From Thermoplasmata archaeon (lineage in GTDB: Archaea > Thermoplasmatota > Thermoplasmata > Lutacidiplasmatales > UBA184), in NCBI GenBank assembly GCA_030037035.1, contig JASHSA010000113.1:1-6095 (forward strand): DNA of 6,095 bases, read 5' to 3'. The first letter of the stretch is position 1. Each line of letters opens with the position of its first letter. This document shows, in pieces, positions 1 to 5,465 of the stretch. The position numbers and the translations under genes were made by a program. Below the pieces are notes generated by a model. That model was given only the letters and a program-made list of their open reading frames with translations. It was not told the DNA's origin and did not search any database.

Positions 1-914
1 CCCGAGAGGTTCGAGCGGAAGCGGCCGTCCTTGCCCTTCAGGCGCTGCGCGAGCGTCTTCAAGGGGCGGCCGGAGCGGTGGCGCGCCGGCGGGATCCCGC
101 TCGTCTGGTTGTCGAAGTACGTCGTGACGTGGTACTGGAGGAGCTCCCAGAGGTCCTCGACGACGAGCTGCGGGGCGCCCATGTCGCGGTTCTCGCGCAG
201 GCGCTGGTTGATCCGCAGGACGTCGACGAGCTTGTGGGTGAGGTCGTCCTCGCTGCGCTCGCCGCTCTCGAGGGTGATCGACGGCCGGACCTGGACCGGC
301 GGGACCGGCAGCACCGTGAGGACCATCCACTCCGGTCGCCCGAAGCGCGGGTTCAGCCCGAGCGCGCGGACGTCCTCGTCCGGGATCCTCTCGAGGCGGG
401 CGCGGACCTCCTTCGGCGTGATCTTGTGCGCGTCCTCGCGGAACGTCGTCGGCTTGTCGAGGACGATCTTGTGCTGGATCTCGTGGCAGTGCGGGCAGGC
501 GCGCTCCTCCTTCGTCTCGCGCGTGCGCGGCGCCGGGACCGCGTCGTCGGTGTCGAGCGAGCTGTCGCCGCGGGCGATCGGCGCGTCCGGCAGGAGGCGG
601 CCGCACGCCCGGCACGTCGACTGGAGGAGCCGCTTGATCTCCTTCGCGTAGCCGACGTGGATCACCGGCATCGCGAGCTCGATGATGCCGAAATGGCCGG
701 GGCACTCGTTGACGCGGCCCCCGCACGTCCGGCAGCGGAGGTTCGGCTCGATCACCCCGAGGTGGAGGTCCATGAGGCCCATCTCGATCGGGTAGCCGTC
801 GTCGTCGTAGGTGTCGGCGGTGATGATCTTCGCCGCGCTCATCCGCCGGATCTCGTCCGGCGAGAGGAACGCGAACTGCAGCCCGCGGATCCGCTTGGAG
901 AGCCCCTGCGCCAT
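1..914 (-). CDS. rpoA1: RNA polymerase subunit A' (RpoA1), N-terminal part, cut by the window edge
   Basis: Largest-subunit N-terminal half of the archaeal RNA polymerase, forming most of the clamp and, further on, the catalytic Mg-A site. I translated it by hand from ATG at 914: 304 complete codons with no stop before the left edge. Visible are the clamp zinc site CRTCGGRVNECPGH (Cys61, Cys64, Cys71, His74), a second Cys set (CRAC at 101-104 and CPHC at 140-143), the RPSI/SGERSEDDLTHKL stretch (about 210-229), and KGKDGRFRSNLSG (294 to the edge), which in the family leads into the switch/active-site region. The catalytic NADFDGD motif lies outside the window. The gene starts 11 nt after the rpoB stop, so the two are co-transcribed. 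Only a weak G-rich tract precedes the ATG. Family and start are near certain; the C-terminal part cannot be judged. Confidence 0.97.
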   Translation of the reverse strand, partial: MAQGLSKRIRGLQFAFLSPDEIRRMSAAKIITADTYDDDGYPIEMGLMDLHLGVIEPNLRCRTCGGRVNECPGHFGIIELAMPVIHVGYAKEIKRLLQSTCRACGRLLPDAPIARGDSSLDTDDAVPAPRTRETKEERACPHCHEIQHKIVLDKPTTFREDAHKITPKEVRARLERIPDEDVRALGLNPRFGRPEWMVLTVLPVPPVQVRPSITLESGERSEDDLTHKLVDVLRINQRLRENRDMGAPQLVVEDLWELLQYHVTTYFDNQTSGIPPARHRSGRPLKTLAQRLKGKDGRFRSNLS

Positions 915-925
915 CGACCGTCCCC

Positions 926-3900
926 CTACCGCATCTCCTCGAGCTGGAGGCGCATGATCACGCCGAGGCTGATCAGCTCCTCCAGGAGGAGCTTGAACGA
1001 GTAGCTCATCTCGACCGGGTAGATCGACGAGGTGTTCCCGCAGCTCGGGCACCGGAGCGAGCTCGCCCGCGAGTCCGGGATGGCGATGTGGCCGCACTCG
1101 GTGTTGCCGCAGACGTACTGGATCGTCCCGTCTGACTCGTCGAGCAGGCGGTCCTTGATCACCATCGCGACGCCGTGGCCGATCAGGCAGTCGCGCTCCA
1201 TCTCCCCGAACCGGAGCCCGCCCTGGCGGGAGCGGCCCTCGGTCGGCTGCCGCGTCAGGATCTGGACCGGCCCGCGGGAGCGCATGTGCATCTTGCCCGC
1301 GACCATGTGGTGGAGCTTCTGGTAGTAGATCACGCCGACAAAGATCTCCGCCTCGAACCGGCGGCCGGTGAGGCCGTCGTACAGCGTCTCGCGCCCGCTC
1401 GGGTGGAAGCCGAGCGCCTGGAGCCCCTCGCGGAGCGCCTCCTCGCGCGCGCCGCTGAACGCCGTGCCGTCGATCGTCCGGCCCTCGAGCGCGCCGACCT
1501 TGCCCCCGAGCATCTCGAGGACGTGGGCGACCGTCATCCGCGACGGGATCGCGTGCGGGTTGATCAATAGGTCCGGCGTCATCCCGCTCCGCGTGAACGG
1601 CAGGTTCTCCTGCGGGACGGTGAGCCCGATGACGCCCTTCTGGCCGTGGCGGCTCGCGAACTTGTCGCCGAGCTCCGGCACCCGCTGGTTGCGGACCTTG
1701 ACCTTGACGAGCTTGGAGATGTTCTCCCCCTCCGTCAGGATCACGTTGTCGACCCAGCCGGACTCGCCGAAGCGGACGGTGACGCTCGTCTCGCGCCGCT
1801 TCTGCGGCGTCAGGAGGTCGGTCTTCTCCTCGAGGAACCTCGGCGGGCTCGTCTTGCCGACGAGGACGTCCCCCTCCGTGACCTCGAGCTCGGGGAAGAT
1901 CAGTCCGTCCTCGCCGAGGTTGCGGTAGGCGGTGTCGACGCGGGCGCCGGCGACGTCCGGCCGGGGGATCTCGAAGCGGTCCTCCTGGCCGCCCGGGTAC
2001 TTGCGCTCCTCGCCGCGGTACGTGCGGAAGAACGACGAGCGCCCGAGCCCGCGGTCGATCGCGCCCTTCGAGAAGACGAGGGCGTCCTGCATGTTGTAGC
2101 CCTCGTAGGAGAGGATCGCCACGACGAAGTTCTGGCCGGCCGGCCGCTCGGTGAAGTGGACGTAGCGCATCGTCTGCGTCTGGAGGATCGGCGCTTGCGG
2201 GTAGTGGAGCAGGTGGCCGCGCGTGTCCGGCCTGCGGCGGTAGTTCACCGACTCGACGCCGAGCGCCTGCTTCGCCATCCCGGAGCCCATCGTGTTGCGC
2301 GGCGCGGCGTTGTGCTCCGGGTAGGGGATCAGGCCGGTGCAGACCCCGAGCATCAGGTTCGGGTCGATCTCGAGGTGCGTGTGGCGCTCGCTGATCAGGC
2401 TCGGGACCGGGAACTCGGCATGGCAGAACCCGCACGCGACCTGCGGCGACTCGCGCTTGTCGCCCATCGACGCCCAGCGGACGTCCGAGCGGGAGAGCGC
2501 CTTCTCGCACTTCGGGCAGCGGTCCGGGTACGTCAACGGGTCGACGGCGATGAGCGCGTCCTCCTCCTCTTCCGCGTCGACCCACTCGATCTTCCCCTGG
2601 CGGATGAGATCGCTGAACGAGAGCGTCCCGCGCGCGAGATCGTCGAGGTCCGAGCGCGAGACGCGCGGGACCCCGCCCTTGACGACGATGAGGGGCCGGC
2701 GCAGGCGGCCGGAGTCGCAGTGGACGATCACCTCGTTCATCACCTCGTCGTAGCGGACGTTGATCTCGTAGGTCCGGTCGCCGAGCGTCGGGCTCAGCGT
2801 GCCGGTGCGCCGGCGGTCGCGGATCTCGCGGACGAGGTCGAGCGGCTGGGAGTGGAGCCCGACCAGGTTGCCGTTGACGTAGACGCGCGCGGCGCGCTTG
2901 CCCTTCGGCGCCGTCGCCTCCTGGAAGACCTCCGGGCCGATCTCTCGGGTGTTCAGGTCGCGGAGGATCAGCGCGACCTCCTCCTCGTCGGCGCCCTCGG
3001 AGACGTCGACGCACAGCGCGTAGTTCTTGACGAGGCCGCAGTTCTGCCCCTCGGGGGTCTCGTTCGGGCAGAGCCGTCCCCACTGCGTCGGGTGCAGGTC
3101 CCGCGCCTCGAAGTGCGGCTGGCTGCGCGTCAGCGGACTCGTGACGCGGCGGAGATGGCTGATCGTCGACATGTGGCTCGTCCGGTCGAGCACCTGGCTC
3201 ACGCCGGCGCGCCCGCCGACCCAGTTGCCGGTCGCGAGCGCGTGGACGAGCCGCTGCGTCAGGAGGTCCGGGCGGATCGCGCTCGCGATGCGGAGGTCCT
3301 TCTTGCGGGCGAACGAGCGCTCGAGCTGGTACTTGAGGTCCTTGAGGAGGAGGCTGAAGGCGACCCGGAACAGGTCCTCCATCAGGTCGCCGGCGAGCTT
3401 GAGGCGCTTGTTCGCGTAGTGGTCCTTGTCGTCCTCGCCGCGGACCTTGAGGTGCAGCTCGAGGACCGTCCGCGCCATCCGCGCGAGGTAGAGCGCCTTC
3501 TTCAGCCGGTCCTGGCGCGTGTCGCCGAGGTGGGGGAGGAGCGAGCGGTCGAGGATCCCGTCGACCTTCCGCTGGCGGTACTCCTTCGCCTGGCCGGTCG
3601 CGAACTTCTTCTCGAGGAACAGGAGCGCGTCCTCGGTCGTCAGGATCCCCTCAGGAGGGTAGAGCTTCTTGGAGACGCACTCCTCGAGGTTGACGTTCAG
3701 GAGGTGCTTCATCGTCTGGACGAACGGCTCGTCCAGCGGGAGGAGCTCGCCGAGGACCGCCTGGAAGATCTCCTCGTCGTTCTTCATCCCGAGCGCCTTC
3801 ATCAGGATCACGAGCGGGATCTGGCCGCTCGCCGTCGGGACGCTGACCTGGAGCACGCCGTCCTTCTTCTTCTCGACGACGGTGAGGGAGCGGTAGCCGC

Positions 3901-4597
3901 CGCGCTGGCTGAAGACCTTCGCGCTCTCGATCGGCGTCCCGTAGCGCTCGTTGAACTCGGCGAAGATCCGGTTCGGCGCGAGGTCCTCGAGGCTGATGAT
4001 CACGCGCTCGGTCCCGCCGATGACGAAGTAGCCGCCGGGGTCGAGCGGGTCCTCGCCGTACTCGACGAGCTTCGCGCGGTACTCCTCGTCCGAGAGCCAG
4101 ATCTGGTCGTCCTCGGTGATCTTGTAGCGGTTGAGGTTGCACGGGCGGCTCTTGACCATGATCGGCAGGTCGCCGATGTGCACGTCCTCGGGGGCGCGCT
4201 CGACGCCGTTCTCGACGACGGTGACCTTGAGGTAGATCGGCGCCTGGTAGGTGAGGTTGCGCAGGCGCGCCTCCATCGGCGTGAGCGTCGGCTTCGAGCC
4301 GACCGGCTCCTTGACGAACGGCGCGCCGATGAAGATCGTCGGCTCGGCGGACGGCGGGACGTTCCCGCGCGCGTCGCGGCGGCGGCCGACGCGCACCGAG
4401 ATCGAGCTCTTCGTTTTCTGGACGTCGAGGCGGACGACGCCGCGCTCGGTCGAGTCCTCGCTGACGCGCGACTCGTCGACGATCCGCTGCATCCTCGAGT
4501 TCGGGTTGTCTCGGGTCGGCAGGAAGTCGTTGAAGCTCGCGAGGTGGTGGTTGACGATCGAGCGCTCGCGGAAGAACGCGTCGACGATCTCGCGCAT
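926..4597 (-). CDS. rpoB: DNA-directed RNA polymerase subunit B, fused B''+B' (RpoB)
   Basis: Second-largest subunit of archaeal RNA polymerase, homologous to eukaryotic Rpb2 and bacterial beta. It forms the protrusion, lobe, fork, hybrid-binding and wall regions opposite RpoA1. It is 1223 residues in one chain. Motifs in order: fork region HPTQWGRLCPNETPEGQNCG (502-521); HTHLEID (739-745) and PEHNAAPRNTMGSGMAKQALG (about 760-780); GYNMQDA (833-839), the metal-B region; GDKFASRHGQKG (977-988); INPHAIPSRMT (1012-1022); RGPVQILTRQPTEGRSRQGG (1108-1127) with GEMERDCLIGHG following; C-terminal zinc ribbon Cys1163, Cys1168, Cys1183, Cys1186. Two oddities: residue 837 is Gln where Glu is nearly invariant, and about 50 residues (686-735) with CPKC and CGFC pairs look like an extra zinc ribbon. 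There is no intein and no frameshift. It starts 6 nt after the rpoH stop. Confidence 0.98.
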   Translation of the reverse strand: MREIVDAFFRERSIVNHHLASFNDFLPTRDNPNSRMQRIVDESRVSEDSTERGVVRLDVQKTKSSISVRVGRRRDARGNVPPSAEPTIFIGAPFVKEPVGSKPTLTPMEARLRNLTYQAPIYLKVTVVENGVERAPEDVHIGDLPIMVKSRPCNLNRYKITEDDQIWLSDEEYRAKLVEYGEDPLDPGGYFVIGGTERVIISLEDLAPNRIFAEFNERYGTPIESAKVFSQRGGYRSLTVVEKKKDGVLQVSVPTASGQIPLVILMKALGMKNDEEIFQAVLGELLPLDEPFVQTMKHLLNVNLEECVSKKLYPPEGILTTEDALLFLEKKFATGQAKEYRQRKVDGILDRSLLPHLGDTRQDRLKKALYLARMARTVLELHLKVRGEDDKDHYANKRLKLAGDLMEDLFRVAFSLLLKDLKYQLERSFARKKDLRIASAIRPDLLTQRLVHALATGNWVGGRAGVSQVLDRTSHMSTISHLRRVTSPLTRSQPHFEARDLHPTQWGRLCPNETPEGQNCGLVKNYALCVDVSEGADEEEVALILRDLNTREIGPEVFQEATAPKGKRAARVYVNGNLVGLHSQPLDLVREIRDRRRTGTLSPTLGDRTYEINVRYDEVMNEVIVHCDSGRLRRPLIVVKGGVPRVSRSDLDDLARGTLSFSDLIRQGKIEWVDAEEEEDALIAVDPLTYPDRCPKCEKALSRSDVRWASMGDKRESPQVACGFCHAEFPVPSLISERHTHLEIDPNLMLGVCTGLIPYPEHNAAPRNTMGSGMAKQALGVESVNYRRRPDTRGHLLHYPQAPILQTQTMRYVHFTERPAGQNFVVAILSYEGYNMQDALVFSKGAIDRGLGRSSFFRTYRGEERKYPGGQEDRFEIPRPDVAGARVDTAYRNLGEDGLIFPELEVTEGDVLVGKTSPPRFLEEKTDLLTPQKRRETSVTVRFGESGWVDNVILTEGENISKLVKVKVRNQRVPELGDKFASRHGQKGVIGLTVPQENLPFTRSGMTPDLLINPHAIPSRMTVAHVLEMLGGKVGALEGRTIDGTAFSGAREEALREGLQALGFHPSGRETLYDGLTGRRFEAEIFVGVIYYQKLHHMVAGKMHMRSRGPVQILTRQPTEGRSRQGGLRFGEMERDCLIGHGVAMVIKDRLLDESDGTIQYVCGNTECGHIAIPDSRASSLRCPSCGNTSSIYPVEMSYSFKLLLEELISLGVIMRLQLEEMR

Positions 4598-4603
4598 CGC
4601 GTC

Positions 4604-4942
4604 CTACTCCTCCCGGCCGGGCTGGACGATCAGGCGGTAGGCGACCGACTCGCCGGCGGTCGCGCTCGGACGGCGGATCCGCACGAGGCGTCCGACCAGG
4701 CGCTCGCCGGAGTCCTTCAGCGCGGCGTACCGGGGGTCCGTCTGCAGGCCCGGGTCGCTGACGTAGATCTTCGGCAGCCGCTCCGGCGCGGTCGCGAGCT
4801 TCGCCATGACCGCGGCGCTCTCCGCCTCGGAGAGGACCTCGTGCGGCGGGGCGAGGTGGTGCGCGACGAACGGCCTCGGCGGCGCCGCCGGGGCCTTCGC
4901 CCGGGACGACGACCTTGCGCGCGGGGCTGCGGACGGCGTCAT
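4604..4942 (-). CDS. rpoH: RNA polymerase subunit H (RpoH, Rpb5 C-terminal domain homologue) with an N-terminal extension
   Basis: Small archaeal polymerase subunit, equivalent to the C-terminal assembly domain of eukaryotic Rpb5, which sits on the lower jaw and contacts RpoA2. Of 112 residues, the family core begins at about residue 28 with HHLAPPHEVLSEAE (28-41), continues with LPKIYVSDP (56-64), and ends with LVRIRRPSATAGESVAYRLI (86-105). Archaeal RpoH is usually about 75-85 residues. Here residues 1-27 form an extra Ala/Pro/Ser/Arg-rich tail, and the stretch between the SDP and LVRI motifs is a few residues long. No other start codon lies between ATG 4942 and the conserved core; the next Met (residue 46) would delete it. 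GAGGT, 4 nt before the ATG, backs this start. Upstream is the tRNA-Lys gene, downstream rpoB. Confidence 0.95.
   Translation of the reverse strand: MTPSAAPRARSSSRAKAPAAPPRPFVAHHLAPPHEVLSEAESAAVMAKLATAPERLPKIYVSDPGLQTDPRYAALKDSGERLVGRLVRIRRPSATAGESVAYRLIVQPGREE
4609..4613 (-). promoter_or_regulatory. Shine-Dalgarno site of rpoB inside the rpoH 3' end
   Basis: The minus strand reads GGAGG here, 11 nt before the rpoB ATG at 4597 and within the last codons of rpoH. This supports the chosen rpoB start and suggests translational coupling of rpoH and rpoB. Confidence 0.7.
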
Positions 4943-4946
4943 GCGG

Positions 4947-4951
4947 ACCTC
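4947..4951 (-). promoter_or_regulatory. Shine-Dalgarno site of rpoH
   Basis: GAGGT on the minus strand, 4 nt before the ATG at 4942. It lies entirely in the 21-nt spacer between the tRNA 3' end and rpoH, so it would survive 3'-end processing of the tRNA. Confidence 0.6.
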
Positions 4952-4977
4952 GGGGGAGCGGAACGGGCCCGGGGGGA

Positions 4978-5015
4978 GATCCGGAGCGGCCGCGCGACCC
5001 GCGCGGACCCGCTCG
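4978..5015 (-). other. tRNA intron 2 (T-loop position 59/60, 38 nt, canonical bulge-helix-bulge)
   Basis: All parts of the archaeal splicing motif are present. The outer helix is the T-stem GGGGG/CCCCC. The central 4-bp helix is exon TTCG (5021-5018) with intron CGGA (4983-4980), including one T-G wobble. The 3-nt bulges are AAC (5017-5015) and TCT (4979-4977). The intron stem is GAGCGG (5014-5009) with CCGCTC (4989-4984), then a GT bulge, then CCGCGCG (5006-5000) with CGCGCGG (4996-4990) capped by GGT. Cutting after the second base of each bulge yields the standard 7-base T-loop TTCGAAT. Thirteen of the possible pairs inside the intron are Watson-Crick. Confidence 0.9.
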
Positions 5016-5055
5016 TTCGAACCCCCGACCACCTGGTTAAAAGCCAGATGCTCTG

Positions 5056-5084
5056 TGCCGGGCCGCCGGGGGTGCCGGCCGACC
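5056..5084 (-). other. tRNA intron 1 (D-loop, about 29 nt, relaxed bulge-helix motif)
   Basis: The D-loop between GCTC and GAGC is 40 nt, whereas tRNAs have 8-11. Best splice model: exon TCGG (5090-5087) pairs with intron CCGG (5061-5058) as the 4-bp central helix, with a 3-nt bulge TCG (5086-5084) and a 3-nt bulge CAC (5057-5055). The inner stem is GTC-GCCGG (5083-5081 plus 5079-5075, G5080 bulged) paired with CCGGCGGC (5069-5062). Cutting after the second bulge base removes 29 nt and leaves an 11-nt D-loop with A14, G15, G18-G19 and A21. The outer side is an internal loop (AGT opposite CACA) instead of a continuous helix, so this is a relaxed motif. Boundaries could shift by a few bases. 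Confidence 0.72.
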
Positions 5085-5115
5085 GACCGAACTGAGCTAC
5101 GGGCCCTTCCCAGCT

Positions 5116-5138
5116 CCGACGCGCGCCTACCGCGTCGG
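5116..5138. repeat. Perfect 8-bp inverted repeat, CCGACGCG-N7-CGCGTCGG
   Basis: CCGACGCG occurs at 5116-5123 and its exact reverse complement at 5131-5138, with a 7-base spacer. It lies between the UPF0147 stop and the tRNA, immediately downstream (in transcription sense) of the TATA-like element. It could be an operator-like palindrome at the promoter or a hairpin at the end of the upstream transcript. No T-rich tract accompanies it, so I do not call it a terminator. Confidence 0.4.
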
Positions 5139-5139
5139 G

Positions 5140-5145
5140 ATACTT
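5140..5145 (-). promoter_or_regulatory. Weak TATA-like element for tRNA-Lys and possibly rpoH-rpoB-rpoA1
   Basis: The minus strand reads GAAGTATC around here, the only A/T-rich patch between UPF0147 and the tRNA. Its centre is about 36-37 nt before the tRNA 5' end, which would place the transcript start roughly 10 nt upstream of the tRNA. The match to the archaeal TATA consensus is poor; read-through from the upstream operon is the alternative. Confidence 0.3.
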
Positions 5146-5165
5146 CAGCCTGACGGCTCCGCCGG

Positions 5166-5465
5166 TCACGAAAGGCTCTCCAGGCTCGAGATGATCGACC
5201 AGATCGCCGTCCGCCCGTGGGTCGGCAGGTTCGGGTCGTTCGCGAGGTCGTCCAGGGCGTAGACCGCGCTCGCGATCCGGACGTCCAGCGGGACGGCGGC
5301 GCGCGAGAGCTCCTCCTTCGCGCTCTGGGCGCCCCGGCGGACGTTGCGGGGGACGCTCGCGTCGTCGGCAAGCTCGGAGAGCGTGCGCACCGCGCGCTCG
5401 ACCTCCGGCCGACCGACGGGCGCCGGCGGGGCGGCCCGGGCGCTCGGCGCGACGGAGGCGGTCAC
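5166..5465 (-). CDS. UPF0147 family protein
   Basis: Small helical archaeal protein of the uncharacterised UPF0147 family; its function is not known to me. The conserved part is residues about 20-99, with VPRNVR (38-43), the central SRAAVPLDVRIASAVYALDDL (roughly 54-74), and NDPNLPTHGRTAIWSIISSLES (76-97), the family's characteristic C-terminal end. Residues 1-19 are an added Ala/Pro-rich tail. The start is GTG at 5465; no ATG is available, and the next GTG (codon 26) would cut into the first conserved helix. The GTG overlaps the TGA of the upstream RAM-domain gene (GTGA, 5462-5465), which points to translational coupling. A G-rich GGGGAG lies 11 nt upstream. Family assignment is strong, role unknown. 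Confidence 0.9.
   Translation of the reverse strand: MTASVAPSARAAPPAPVGRPEVERAVRTLSELADDASVPRNVRRGAQSAKEELSRAAVPLDVRIASAVYALDDLANDPNLPTHGRTAIWSIISSLESLS

Larger units (their letters stand above)
4964..5106 (-). tRNA. tRNA-Lys (anticodon UUU) with two non-canonical introns, in the D-loop and T-loop
   Basis: Lysine tRNA, 143 nt as precursor and 76 nt after removal of two inserts. Acceptor strands GGGCCCG (5106-5100) and CGGGCCC (4971-4965) pair over 7 bp without mismatch; the discriminator is G73 (4964), usual for Lys tRNA. T8 A9 follow. The D-stem GCTC (5097-5094) pairs with GAGC (5053-5050). The anticodon arm TCTGG/CCAGG encloses CTTTTAA, giving anticodon TTT (5041-5039). The variable loop is TGGTC with C48 able to pair G15. 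The T-stem GGGGG (5026-5022) pairs with CCCCC (4976-4972), and the spliced T-loop is TTCGAAT. CCA is not encoded. There is no intron at 37/38. Ordinary tRNA searches may miss it or mis-set its 3' end, because both the D- and T-arms are interrupted. It lies between UPF0147 and rpoH, 21 nt from the latter. Confidence 0.93.

Noticed and set aside
926..4597. Split of RpoB into B'' and B', or an intein in RpoB
   Set aside because: A single continuous frame with all motifs in order, no internal stop/start pair, and no intein splicing blocks; the only insert is the Cys-rich segment at residues 686-735.
5037..5042. TTTTAA as a TATA box for rpoH
   Set aside because: It is the anticodon loop of the tRNA, and a start about 26 nt downstream would fall in the T-arm; its A/T richness is explained by the tRNA.
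5055..5081. Alternative D-loop splice model: helix GTCG/CGGC, 27-nt intron
   Set aside because: It pairs, but leaves a 13-nt D-loop, longer than the 11 positions tRNAs use; the TCGG/CCGG model gives 11. I cannot exclude it fully.
1646..5095. Very long plus-strand open frame of about 1149 codons, with other plus-strand frames across the window
   Set aside because: It is antisense to rpoB, made of repetitive D/V/R/E/A/L residues, and arises from the lack of stops opposite GC-rich codons. No family motifs, ribosome site or promoter.
5005..5106. A tRNA ending at the CGGGTCC strand, with only a D-loop insert
   Set aside because: The T-arm would then lack a 3' stem half and the G53-C61 pair; the downstream CCCCC-CGGGCCC-G restores both stems perfectly.
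5107..5165. Terminator after UPF0147
   Set aside because: No T-rich tract on the minus strand follows the stop; the inverted repeat alone is not enough for an archaeal terminator call.
4604..5371. RpoH frame extended upstream to 255 codons
   Set aside because: The extra N-terminal part would run through the tRNA and the UPF0147 gene and is low complexity; GAGGT before ATG 4942 and the family length support the shorter form.
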